From Undaria pinnatifida (taxonomy: Eukaryota > Sar > Phaeophyceae > Laminariales > Alariaceae), in the NCBI GenBank assembly GCA_012845835.1, contig JABAKD010000026.1:13466111-13530110 (forward strand): a stretch of DNA of 64,000 nt. The letters run 5' to 3'. A program made the translations under genes and the position numbers. Below the pieces are notes generated by a model. It ran no database searches and was not told the DNA's origin. It saw only the letters and a list, made by a program, of their open reading frames with translations. Shown here one piece after another: positions 23,088 through 34,129 of the stretch; positions within the stretch are counted from its first letter, which is position 1; each line of letters begins with the position of its first letter.

Positions 23088-24015
23088 CAAGCTTGGCCTG
23101 TTGAGTATCTGCCTCTGATGGCTCTGCGGGTGTGAGCGCCACGGCTGCAAGTACTGTAACACGTTGAGTACTAGATCCGTCCACATCTTTCAATCCTAGG
23201 GTTTCAAGGTGTACGCCGTCGAGCACTGGCCCCTGAGGTCCTTTGTAAACGTTTGGCAACGACTCGTCTCCTGGAAAAGAGTCGTCGAAATCTTCGATCA
23301 CGATGCTCTTGTTCGGTACCCGCGACATGGCGCCTGGGAGATGATGTTGTGTCCCCGGCCTCCACTTCAAGGTTATGTCGTGCTCCATCAACCTCAGAGC
23401 CCAGCGGTGGTATTTCGGTGTGGGAGATTGGCTTTTGAAGCGACAAGTCAACACTGAACAGTCCGTGATGAGGTCGCCCCCAAAGATAGGGTTGGAATTT
23501 TCTCACCACCCACATGACTGCCATGCATTCACGGTCTGTTGCTGACCTTGTGGAGCCTCCTCTCCACCACTTTTTGCTGCCGTACGCGATCACCTTTTCC
23601 ACTCCTGCGATGCATTGTGTTAGCACCGCTCCTGCTTCTATCTCACTGGCATCGGTGGACAGCGAGAACGGTTCTGTCAACACCGGCAGGGCTAGAATTG
23701 GAGGTGACGTCAAAGCTTCGATAAGCTCATTAAAATCCTTGTTTTGCTCTTCTACCCACGGGACTTCTCTTTCTTCGCTCTCTTGGTTCTGAACCTTGGA
23801 TCTCTCAGCAAGTCGGAAATGGGCGCCACCACTGTGCTGTACTGGGGTACGAATTGCCGTAAGTACCCTGTCATGCCGAGCAACCCTCGCACCTCCTTCA
23901 CCGTGTTCGGCCTTGACAGCTGCGTGATAGCATAAATGTTGCTCGGGGCTGGCCTGGTACCAAGTCTATCCACGATCATGCCGACGACCTCCATGACCGA
24001 CTGACAGAAATGCAA
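23008..24015 (-). pseudogene. Gypsy RT connection, RNase H and tether
   Basis: The connection region has TVKEVRGLLGMTGYLRQFVP (about 23905-23850), typical of gypsy RT thumb/connection. RNase H follows, with STDASEIEAGAVLTQ (catalytic Asp), YGSKKWWRGGSTRSATDREC (catalytic Glu) and, in a shifted frame, FGGDLITDCSVLTCRF in place of the usual TDH motif. The end reads HDITLKWRPGTQHHLPGAMS, equivalent to the H-x-x-x-D-x-LSR tether with the Asp changed to Gly. A frameshift near 23500 separates the two RNase H frames. Confidence 0.85.
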
Positions 24016-24033
24016 TTTCTGAACATTTACGGT

Positions 24034-24781
24034 TCAACGTCCTTGCCGTAGACACTCTAACGTTTCTCGCAGCAGTCCCCATTGATCTTCAAGGGTTTTC
24101 GACGGGATGGCGATGTCGTCCAACCAGCTCTTGATTTCCCCATCCTTGACGCTTACCAGTCGCCCTCTAACGTAGTTGGCAAACGCCGTAGGCACTGTTT
24201 TAAACCCGAAGCCGCAGCGAACGTATTCGTACAGCTTCCCGTCAGCGTCTCGAAATGCCGTCAGGTGTCGATTGTCCTCATGGATCTCGAGCTGTAAGAA
24301 TCCTGAAGCTAAATCGATGCTGGAGACATACTTCGACCCTTCCATCTCGTCCATAATATGCTGCAAGTCTCCGAGTCCACCACTCTGAGATTTGAGAAGC
24401 GCATTGATACCTCGAAAATCCTGCACAACCCGCACTGTCTGTCCCATCTTTCTTGCGAAGCGTCGAACAATTGGCGGCCCACTCGGAAGTTGATTCCCGA
24501 ATGGATCCATTTTTCTTCAGGAGCTTCACCACCTCAGTCTGAATCATCTCGCGCTGTTCCAGGCTGTAGTGTGGAATGGGCGCCACGTATGGCTTGACGT
24601 TGGGATCTTTGAGCTCCAGTCGCATGGGCACTCCTTTGCACGCTGGTACGCTCTCGGGGTTGACCGCGAACACGTCGATGTACTCGTTGAGAACGCCCAT
24701 CAATGTGTCCTTTTCGCTCGGACTGAGCTGTTCGAAGTTGGCCTCTCCCAGGTCCATCGTGGGGGCTTCGCTCGGAACCAC
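24034..24781 (-). pseudogene. Gypsy reverse transcriptase remnant
   Basis: The N-terminal RT portion reads VNPESVPACKGVPMRLELKD and QTEVVKLLKKNGSIRESTSE (24781-24500). After a frameshift near 24460 come VVQDFRGINALLKSQSGG, SSIDLASGFLQLEIHEDNRH (motif A Asp), FGFKTVPTAFANYVRG (motif B/C region) and IKSWLDDIAIPSKT, where the YxDD box reads WLDD with both Asp kept. A single frameshift divides RT and a short out-of-frame gap separates it from the RNase H block. Confidence 0.9.
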
Positions 24782-25021
24782 TGCGATTTCACGATTTCAC
24801 CCCCTTTGTTGCTCCGGTGGTCTCCCTTTGTCGTTTTGATCCCCTCGTCCTGTTTTGGGGCTTGTCAGTTCCTCCGACACCGGGTTTATGAGTGACTTCA
24901 TGCGTTCCCGATCGTAATTGTTAACAGCGTAAACCGTCGCAATCACCAGCCCCCCCTGGATCTTTACATTGTCCTTGGTAGCATTCGACTACTTGGATTG
25001 AAGTGGTATACCCGGGAACCA

Positions 25022-25819
25022 TTACTGTGCCCCCCTTGGCACTCCTAGATCCACTCCTACTTTAAGATCATAGCGTTTAGTTGATTCTACCACTACGAGC
25101 TGCTGTACTTGAGGTTGAGGGCCTTTGACAAAAGCGTCTACCTGGAGGCTGGTATCACCATGACCCTCAACGTCTTTCGCAATGCGTAGTTTCCAGTGCA
25201 AAGTGCCTTCGTCCTCCCAAACAGAGTTTCCTAACTTCATAATCCCCGCCGGGATCTTCGATTCCTCCAATTCTTCCGGTTCTTGCTCGTCCGTTGACGG
25301 TTTCACCGCGCAATAGTGGTCCCATTCGGCACACATCGCTCCTGCCGCGGCCTCTCCGACCTCCTTCGGGGCGAATGGTACCCACAATGAGGATGGTGTC
25401 GGCCGGAAACCCTCCTCACCATCGAAACTGATGATACGTCGATTGTCCGTCATGAACGCGGCTCCAAGCACCATCGCATACGGAAGTCCTTTCACCCCCC
25501 TGAACTTCACACAGAAGATTTGATCGACCGGTGCAAAGATTAGTGGCAGCAAGCACGAGCCTACCAACTCCATCGGGGGTGCGGCGCTGTTCTTTGGGTT
25601 TGCTGCGCTGAGTAGGCCCTTTCCCGTTGGATTTATCAGCGGCTTTCCCCAATCATCCCGTTCTTCGATGGATTCGATGCACTGCCGTGACACGTTGTTT
25701 CCTCTGCCCGCCCCAGTATCCACCAACACGGCAACCGGAAGTCGCCGGCTCGAGCTCGTTGCATGCCACAATGTTGCATGAACCCAAACCTGTGACGTCT
25801 TAGTTTGCAGTGCTCCCAT
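25022..25819 (-). pseudogene. Gypsy aspartic protease domain
   Basis: A 265-codon open frame. LPVAVLVDTGAGRGNNVS contains the retropepsin active-site D-T-G (near 25720), and PYAMVLGAAFMTDNRRIISF matches the later hydrophobic-hydrophobic-G strand of retropepsins (near 25460). The spacing of about 85 residues between the motifs is normal for the family. It lies directly upstream of RT in element order. The frame itself is open and may be the least decayed part of the element. Confidence 0.75.
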
Positions 25820-26420
25820 TTCCGATCGGTGAGAGGAACTCTCTGAACCCTGGCTGCTGTTGACCAGTGAACCCGGACTGCTTTTGGCCAGCGAACCCTA
25901 GCTGTTGTTGACCAGTGAACCCTGGCTGCTGTTGGCCAGTGAAATCTGACTGCTGTTGGCCAGCAAACCCTGGCTGTTGTTGGCCAGCAAACCTTGACTG
26001 TTGTTGCTGCGGCGGCCTTGGCACCACCGGACGTCCCCATCGCGATCAAGGGTGCGGTTGTGCTCCTCTTGCGGTTGTCTGTGGACCCCATCGTCCTCCA
26101 ATTTCAAACGGTGACGGTAGGGAGGGAGCGGACATCTAATTGTCGTTCCTACAGAATATGTCGGTCCTACTTCCCCTTGTCCTGCACCATCATGTGAACC
26201 CCATCCAACCTGGCCGCCCTGTGGTGGGCCTTCAACCTGGCCGCTCTGTGACGGGCCTCCCTATGGTGGGCCTCCCCTCTGGAAAGGTGCACCAAAAGCA
26301 CCCCAAAAAGGTTCCCCTCTTCCTCCCACGTTTTTTCCTCCAATCACTCCTCCCCCCCTCCCCGGGACGCCGCCCGTTTCCCTTTGACGAAACCTCTCGC
26401 TTTCCTGTCGTGTAGAGTAA
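25800..26420 (-). pseudogene. Gag-like Gln/Gly-rich repeat region
   Basis: On the minus strand (26027-25800) about seven tandem units of the type GQQQPGFTGQQQ run from about 26010 to 25850, based on 30 bp DNA repeats. Upstream frames near 26280-26170 are Gly/Pro/Gln-rich (GGPSQSGQVEGPPQGGQVGW). No zinc knuckle or capsid fold is visible. Position just before the protease supports a gag C-terminal assignment, and the element's 5' part seems missing or too diverged to see. Confidence 0.5.
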
Positions 26421-27649
26421 GATGAACTCGACAAATTTGTGCAGTACACGACGGACTCGACGACGCAGTGTTGTATCCGACGAATGGAGCTGTGCAGTAG
26501 GAGCTGTGCAATATGCAACGGACTCGATGAGGTTGCGTGGTACACGATGTACTCAACGAAGCTGCGTCGTATAAGGTGAAGATGGTATCCAACGATGTCG
26601 TCTAGAGAGACGAGTGGAGTCCAGGGGATCGATGGAGTCTAGTAACACCAAGTAGTCCTCACCAAACGGGTAGTGGCTTGGGACAAGGTGGGTGGGAAAA
26701 AGGGGTGGTGAAAGATACCGAGTACATGCATATTTACCTTTCTGGTTTGTTGAAAGTTGTCTCTTTATCATAATATACATGCAACCCTTCGAAAGCTCTA
26801 GTCTTCAATAACAGAGTAACATATGGAATCCCTTAGAGGTATATAAGGCACAACAATGATTAATATTAATGTATTCTTTACAAACCTCAAAATTCCAACG
26901 TACTTATCAAGCTTCCCCTTTATTATTACATTCTTTACAATCCTTGAGATTCCAACGTACTTGTCGAGCTTCCTCCCTTCCTATTCCAATAAGATAATGT
27001 CCCTAAACCATGTTTCTAATTCCGGTAAGTTCTTAGCATGACAAAGAGCAGCTATAGAAAGGCTTACATTCCCCATACAGAATAAAAAACTAGAACCAGT
27101 TTGCAGTATCACTACTCATGAAACACCTGTGAGAGCGACCTTGCAGTGCCTGTACAACCTGCGAAGACACAAAATCCCCATCACAAAGGCCAAAAACAAA
27201 TTGCCTGCAAAAAAAAACCTTTTCTTGTGGTCGTCTCACAGTATGCAACAAGTGTAGATCAACTAACAGACGCGAACTCATTTTCAACCTGTATGATGGA
27301 CGCAAGCACGTTTCCACAGTGATTTATCACGTACGAACTTACTCGAAATCAGTAATGATGATCCTCCTTTCCCGATGTCCTATTTGTCTCGTTTCTTGAA
27401 TCTACTTCCTACATTATATACAACTTAGTCAGCCCTTGCTATATGTTTCCAAAATTACCCAGCCCGTAGATTGCGATTTCGCGCAGTATAAAGACCAATC
27501 TGTGTACTATTCTGTACAAGGTACAACAAACATGTATCCCCAACAATAACGTATACATATAATACCCTAATCTATACTCACGACCGTGCACTGTTTTGAC
27601 CATATATACAGCAGTAGTAGGTATCGTCTATGTATGAGCAGATTATAGT
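26421..27649. other. Unassigned; degenerate CGACG-type tandem repeats, then AT-rich
   Basis: From about 26430 to 26620 there is a degenerate roughly 30-45 bp repetition of strings such as ACGGACTCGACGACGCAG, ACGGACTCGATGAGGTTGC and ACTCAACGAAGCTGCGTCG. The rest is AT-rich with a loose duplication of CCAACGTACTTATCAAGCTTC (26898) and CCAACGTACTTGTCGAGCTTC (26952). No gene recognised. Confidence 0.45.
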
Positions 27650-28350
27650 AAACGCCCCACCTACTATCGAAATCTGCCAGAGTAATAAACACTTCCACGC
27701 CCTGGATATCGCCTCGTTATCGTTTCAGAGCCGCCCATGCCGCTGCTGCAATTCCCACCCACCCCCGTCCCCAACGCCCCCTCCTTGACCGAACACCCGC
27801 ACCATCGCCTAGACCTAGCACCCCGCGTATAGCCAACCCCTACATCTATGCGACCTAAAGCCCTCCCCCCCCGCCCCCGCCCCCCCACGCGCCACATTCC
27901 CCCTCCCCCACAAGAAATATTTATAGTTTCCACGCCCAAATAGACCTGCCCCACCCATGCCCTTCCCCCCTTTCCCCCCCTCCCGCCCCACTTTTGATCA
28001 AAATCAGGCCCCCACATCCCTAAAAACTCCGCCCTCCTCTCACCGGATATTCGACTTACAGGATTGACTTGATAAACTGATGCATTTCCTTCCACAGCTG
28101 TCAGATTGTGTCCCCCTCAGAAACAGGTTTTATAGTTTCCACGCACAGACTGCCTAACATCACCCTGTTGACCCTGGTAGCTACACTGTAGTTGCAAGGG
28201 GAGTCGCCGACCTATATCCTTAATGAGGACACACAACCCGTAACACGCGCGATCGGAGTATCACACACAGCTTGCAAAGAAAGATGAGCTTTGACAAAAT
28301 ATTCGATCTCACAGATGGAGTGTATTAAAATTTCTGTAATATATCAAGTG
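27650..28350 (-). repeat. R1 copy (inverted)
   Basis: Starts with the outer module (CGCCCCACCTACTATCGAAA; GGATATCGCCTCGTTATCG), passes C tracts at 27864-27890 and 27966-27985, and ends with the terminus at about 28330. It abuts the 5.1 kb long-TIR element by about 50 bp. Confidence 0.75.
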
Positions 28351-28394
28351 CTCAAAGACGGCCCCACGTGGTAGCATGAGTGACCCAAGAAATT

Positions 28395-28770
28395 TGGGTG
28401 GTTGACGGCAACTTACGCGAGTAGGCTTGTCTGAACACGTCGGCTCTCAGGAGATTTCGACCTACCCGGGTATGCTTTATTATGCCCCCCTTGAAATTTG
28501 TTCGAGTCCCTTACGGACACTATCGTGACGTTTGAAGAGTGGTTTTATATATTATTCGAATTGAAATGCTAAAAAGGCTGAAAAGGTCAATAAGTTGTGA
28601 GATGTTTCGAAACTAGTAGATAAAAACGATAAAGGCAAGTAACCCAAAAAGGGGGGCGGAGGAAACCCGCTTCCAACCCCCCTCCTTTCCCCCCCTTCCC
28701 CCCCCCGCCCCCCTTCCCCCCAGTCCCCCCCCTGCCCTCTTGACCCCCTTTGTTCCCCCCCTCCCCCTTG
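28395..28770. repeat. Left arm of long TIR
   Basis: About 375 bp, ending in a C-rich minisatellite (28680-28800). Its complement is 33120-33497. Confidence 0.8.
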
Positions 28771-29587
28771 GTCCCCTCCTCCCCTTTCCCTTTTTCCCCT
28801 CCCTACCCAATAAACAGAAATATGCCACATGCGTCCACACACAAGAAGTATAGTATAATCCTGCGACCTTGTATACCCTCACCACAAACTCACTTAAACC
28901 CCCACTTTCCCCCACCGTAGGTTAAAAAAATGTTACCAAACTTCACACTGCTACGAAAGGCTAATGTAGCCGTCCAATTGGTGGGAAATTCGGACCCAGA
29001 AGATGGACAAGAGACAAAGCACCGGATTTACCCCCCCGCGCCCCTTCCTCCCTTCCTAGCCGACTAAACACAACTATGCCACAGGTTTAAACTCCTTTTC
29101 CCCGCCCCACTACATGCCACAGGTTTAAACACATGAAAGTTATCATGTAATACTGCAATATCTGTTGCGTTAATCCTGCCACTACTTCGTCCAGACCAAA
29201 GTACTCAATAAGCAGGCTAATCACAAATACAAAACCTTCTTGTTACCTTTTATTTCAAGGCTTCAACCCTAGCCTCGCGAAGTGTTTCTATTCAACCCAC
29301 ACAGTGTGGAAAAATAATGAATACACCTATAGTCAAACTATGAACAGCAATGGTATTATGAGTGTAATATGATACCGCTACAACCCATAGTTGTCAAGGT
29401 TGGTTGTTGCATGTTTATCTCCAGGGATAAATATGCTTATAACCATGCTTGACAAAAGCCGCGAGGGGAAAAATTTTCAAACGTCCCTCGCAACTCTTTT
29501 AGCCCCCCGACAAGCCCCCGAAGCAGTTTCTCGGCGTATATCAATACGTTTTGCGGGTATGCACAACAGCCCCCCCCCCAACCACTG

Positions 29588-29865
29588 CAAAATAATATGT
29601 ATTTGAAAACACCACTCTGAAACAACACGATAACGAAGTCTAGAACATCACCCAAAACATATACTACGTATAGCAACAACCACGCAAACACAAAATAATA
29701 CGTGTTCAAAAACACCACCCCGGAACAACACGATGACGAAGCCTAGAACATCAACTAAAACAACCGCGCGGACACAAAATAATATGTATTCGAAAAAACC
29801 ACTCTGAAACAACACGGTAACGAAGTCTAGAACGTCAACCAAGAATGCCCACACTACCATATACA
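29588..29865. repeat. Three tandem ~90-100 bp repeats
   Basis: Units start at about 29589, 29691 and 29776 with CAAAATAATATGTATTTGAA-like sequence, and share ACAACACGATAACGAAGTC and TAGAACATCA. On the minus strand they encode repeated hydrophobic stretches (DVLDFVIVLFQSGVF), a by-product of the repetition. Confidence 0.65.
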
Positions 29866-30433
29866 CGTCTACATACAAAACCCAGTCAAAAGAAGGAACC
29901 GATGTATCCTGGATTCCGAATTGAGGTCCCTACGACTCAGGAACATCGCATAGTCTACATATAGTATTTGCACACACCTAAATACGTCAAAACTGTTCGT
30001 TGCCAAATAACAGGTTCGCCAAGAACGCAAGAACAAACAGAACAAGAGACAAGGTAATCGTAGCAGCGCCCATCATTATAGCATTTGCCCACCACATCAC
30101 CTCCTTTGCAATTGGTTTTGAGCATCAGCGAACTGGGTCCAACGCATGCCCGTAGTGTTTTAGGTGGAGTGAGGAGCGGTAGTAAAAATGAAATGCGCTG
30201 TTCGATAACCTGTTCCTGACCGTCGGTATACTGAACAATCTTCGGGCCGCGTCTCCTCTGTATCAGGTGTGTGCGGAATTTTATTTGTCGTTTTCAAGCA
30301 AGCGGTTGCGTTGACATATACTACCTGGCTTGATGTAAAGGAAAGGAACACCACTCAGCGATCATCTACTACACACTAGGGCATGTTTTCATGAGCACCA
30401 CTAACAAGAACACCAGACATGGACGCGACATCA

Positions 30434-31700
30434 TCAGGACCACAACATCTTCGACGACAGTGGGGAGAAAACAGGGCGTGTAATCGTACAAAAGATAATA
30501 GATATGTGAAAATGAAGTACATCTTCTGCGTATTCTAAACACCTACGTATTTCTTCAAATAGCGCGTTCCTCCAGTCTAAAGTATCCACGTAGTTGATTG
30601 CTAAGTTGCTACAGATCTCGGCTACGTGTTCCTCAATGGCCGTGACCAATCGCACATAAAATGGGGCTGTATGCTTCTCCTCCGCATAATCTAATCTAAA
30701 CCCGGCCTGCAAATTTAAGTATGGCCTCAGCATATTTCTGCTTAAGGCACTCTGCATCCGTTGTCAGTACACAAAGGGAACCATCCTTAATACATACGGC
30801 ATACTAAGACCATCTAGAATTCCCGCGAATACACTGAAAATCCTGGTTGATGTCGCGTGCTACGACGCTGGCATTGAGGAAGAAAGAATCCAAGGTCTGG
30901 CCATACTTGAAACATGGAATTGTTCCCGTAATACTCTCCCGAAACCCAACGCATACAGGGGGTATCCTACTTAGTATATTTGGCCGCATCATCAGTAATC
31001 CGCGCAGGGGGACTACGTTGGCAATCTCACTAGTGAATCCCGTGACGATTAACTTAGGTACTTTCACCGGTTGGACCGAAGGCGTCGGGAACGAGCTCAA
31101 GTAGCGTTTCCTGAGTACATTGAAAGCCTTGTTGACGTTACCGGGAATGCCGTGTTGTCCTATGTACTTGATCATGCGGAGCAAGTTTCTGGGGGCCAAG
31201 TGCAAGATGTACGAATCCACCAAGTGTGGTCTATTATTAACAAGTCCGGCAAAGTAATTAATCCTACGCTGCCAGTCCCTCGACAGAAACACCCGCCCAT
31301 TGTGCGTTATCTTAGTAATACGCGATTTGTGCCTAGAGCGTCTGACACGTAGCATCTGCGGGAGTTGTGGCTTGGCGATTTCTCTACGCGTATGGTATCC
31401 TTTTGCGCGTGTGTGCAATCGGTTAATCCATGAGTTTTCTCTTTCTCTCCAATGGAGTGGTGTCCTCGAGTTCTCCACACCCTCTAAACACCGGGGAACT
31501 ATTTCGAGGAGAACGACTACAAATTTGTTTTGGTCTGCCTTGATTTCTCTACCTGGAGCGTCTGTTATGGAAATATGCTAACGTACAGGCTCTTGCACGT
31601 TCGTCCCACGTATGTTTTCCCGTTTTTCAAATGGACTATGGCGTAAATAGAACATGTGTCTTTGTCAGCGACTGGGCGTCTTCCACCTGCGCCGGGAACA
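30434..31700 (-). pseudogene. GIY-YIG nuclease domain gene with long C-terminal region
   Basis: On the minus strand from about 31675 I read CSIYAIVHLKNGKTYVGRTC (GIY equivalent at 31648-31640, YVGRT at 31612-31598). After a frameshift near 31585 comes FVVVLLEIVPRC and then REREN-SWINRLHT (about 31440-31400), the conserved Glu-containing end of the GIY-YIG fold. The 225-codon frame continues to 30804 with RDWQRRINYFAGLVNN and VPKLIVTGFTSEIANVVPL, then VCVGFRESITGTI. A further frame at 30757-30434 contains LNLQAGFRLDYAEEKHTAP. This layout resembles the region N-terminal to RT in Penelope-like elements with an N-terminal GIY-YIG, but RT itself is absent. The upstream frame 31947-31636 may be its N-terminus. 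Function: probable DNA nicking for element mobility. Confidence 0.65.
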
Positions 31701-32099
31701 ACGCGCCATTTTGAAATGTTTTCCCACTTTTTTGCTGGCAAAGTGCTCCTGGTGGCAAATCCCCCCCTTCCCCCTTACCATTTGTCACCCAAGCATTCCG
31801 AATCCTCCAATTCTTTTTTAGCGCAGGATGGTTAGACATCACTGTCTGTCTAGTTCGTACAAATTCATTTCGCATTATCCCTGAGGGAGATGCATCGTCC
31901 CATTCAAATGGTCTTGGGGGTATACGTTTACCCCGTGTCCGTGGCATGATTGATCGGGGGTCTAAATGCGTGGCTGTTTTTGTTTACACGTATTGTTCTT
32001 GATGGTGTGTGATCAGGTCTTCAGTTTTTTAAAGACCAGGTCGTCCAAGTGTAGTCTGCTGTGTCGTAAAGTTCATGGTGTGGTAGATGAAAGCGGTTG

Positions 32100-33020
32100 G
32101 AGAGGGGGGGGGGGGGAAGGGGTTGGGGGGGGGAAAGAGGGGCTTATATTATGATTTGATTTTCTATGTAATCGAGTTGATGGGGGTTGGGGGGGGGGGG
32201 GGGATTTAATTGTCGTGGGGTTACTCAATGTCACAGCAGTGTAATAATATGCTTTTCTGTTTCATCGCTTATGTTTCATCGTTGGAAGGAGGGGGGGGGG
32301 GGGCGGGGCGGGTTACAACAGCTTATCGCGAGGGGATTTTTCATGTGTGTAAACCTGTGGCAAATTAGGTTCAATGGGTCAGGCAGCGGGGTGGGTAAGC
32401 GTGTACCTTGAGGAGGGGGGGGGAGGGCATAATTTTCTTGAGTGTATTTCTATTTAATTGTAAGTTGATGAGGGTTAGCGAGGGGGGGGGGGGAGTAATT
32501 AAATTAGCGTAGGGATAAAACAAGGTCGCAGTGTAATGGCATACTTTTCTGTTTCATCGTTTCTGTTTCATCGTCAGGGGGGTTGGGGTGGGGGGGGGGG
32601 CTGGGGGGGCGGGGGCGGGTTGCGGGTTCCAACAGTTTATCGCGAGGGTATACAAGGTCGCAGTGTTATAACATACTTTTCATATGTGTAAACCTGTGGC
32701 AAATCATGTTAATTATGTTTAATCGGCTAGGCATGGAGGGAAGAAGGAGCGCGAGGGGGGGGGGGGGGGGGGGGGGGAATCCGGTGCGTTGTCTCTTGTA
32801 TATCTACCGGGGGGGGGGGGGGGGGGGGGGGTGAGTTTGTGGCGGGGGTATACACGGCCGCAGTATTATACTATACTTCTTATGTGTGTGGAGGCATGTG
32901 GTATATTTCTATTTAATAGGTGAGAGGGGAAGAGCAGGAAGGAAACGAGGGGTAAATATGAAGAAAAATAAAGGGGGGCGGGGGGCGGGGGGGGCGGGGG
33001 GGGGGGGGGGGGGGCGTCCC
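32100..33020. repeat. G-homopolymer minisatellite within the right TIR arm
   Basis: At least eight G tracts of 10 bp or more (for example 32104-32115, 32190-32202, 32290-32302, 32755-32777, 32809-32831, 32990-33014). They alternate with repeats of TATACAAGGTCGCAGTGT and GTGTAAACCTGTGGCAAAT. A partial internal copy of the TIR module (TCGAGTCCCTTACGGATAC complement) lies at about 33050-33120. Confidence 0.7.
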
Positions 33021-33119
33021 ACAATTTAATGACTTTGTCAGCCTTTGTAGAATTTCAATTTGTATCATATATAACCAATCTTCATACGTCACGATAGTAT
33101 CCGTAAGGGACTCGAACAT

Positions 33120-33497
33120 ATAGCAAGGGGGAGGGGGGGAACAAAGGGGGTCAAGAGGGCAGGGGGTGGACTGGGGGGAGGGGGGGGGGGGGGGGGGGAT
33201 GGAAAGGAGGGGGGTTGAAAGCGGGTTTTCCCTCGCCCCCCTTTTCGGGTTTCTTGCCTTCATCGTTTTTATCTACTAGTTTCGAAACATCTCACAATTT
33301 ATTGACCTTTTCAGCCTTTGAAGCATTTCAATTTGTATAATGTATAAAACCACTCTTCGAACGTCACGATAGTATCCGTAAGAGACTCGAACAAATTTCA
33401 AGGGGGGCACAATAAAGCATACCCGGGTGGGTCGAAATCTCCTGAGAGCCGACGTGTTCAGACAAGCCTACTCGCGTAAGTTGCCGTCAACCACCCA
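33120..33497. repeat. Right arm of long TIR
   Basis: Inverted complement of 28395-28770, ending CCGTCAACCACCCA at 33497. Confidence 0.8.
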
Positions 33498-34129
33498 ATA
33501 TATGTGGCCATACCTTACCTACCAGCTCAGTCACGGGGGGGTTATTTCGTATCCCCAACCTCCAATTTTGATGCGTGCTCGTATTCCGAAAGGACGGAAA
33601 CAATTGAAATATTTCGTCGGATTGCATACCCGTACCAATATCTATCTGCTGAACGATACGTCGTCAGCAGCATACCATTTCAAGAAGCACACAAAAAAAC
33701 AAAACGCAGAAAACAATACAAAATGCAACCACCGTTTAAAAGTCATTCACATTTCATCTCGTACTACATCCATCCTCCTCTAGTACTACTGACCCCGGCC
33801 GTCAGGCCGACCTTCCCTCCGCCTCATTGGTCTCCTGGCCGAGGCTGGGTCCTCTTTTCCACCTTATCCACCTGAGCGATTGCACCTTATCGCCCTAAGT
33901 GGCTTGACGGAAGCCAGCATTCATCACACCTACGAGTACCAACTCTACCTGTTCAAAGAAATCGAGCATTCTGCCAGCTCAATCTCCAATTCGTATCACC
34001 AGGAGTTCATCGCACGACTACGGCGGTGGTAATGTCCTGCATAAGATCCGCGAGCTAAAAAAAATATGTCACGTAGACGATCGATATATTTTTCTTGCCC
34101 TTTCCTTCCTTCTTTCCTTTCATATATAG
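33498..34129. other. No gene recognised
   Basis: Unique-looking sequence between the long-TIR element and R1. The frames at 33427-33783 and 33504-33875 overlap the TIR and have no motif I recognise. Confidence 0.4.

Larger units (their letters stand above)
28395..33497. mobile_element. 5.1 kb element with long terminal inverted repeats
   Basis: The left end (TGGGTGGTTGACGGCAACTT from 28395) and the right end (its complement, finishing at 33497) match in inverted orientation for about 375 bp with few mismatches. They share GAACACGTCGGCTCTCAGG, CCCGGGTATGCTTTATT, TCGAGTCCCTTACGG and TTTCGAAACTAGTAGATAAA. Weaker inverted matches continue inward to about 28875 and 32650, mixed with G/C homopolymer tracts. 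No clear target duplication is visible. The interior encodes a GIY-YIG domain on the minus strand. It may be an unknown DNA transposon, or a Penelope-like retroelement with inverted pLTRs; no RT motif was found. Confidence 0.75.

Noticed and set aside
26100..28000. A 5' LTR matching 19260-19572
   Set aside because: I compared the LTR start and the TGACGTCA region by eye and found no second copy. The element appears 5'-truncated or rearranged.
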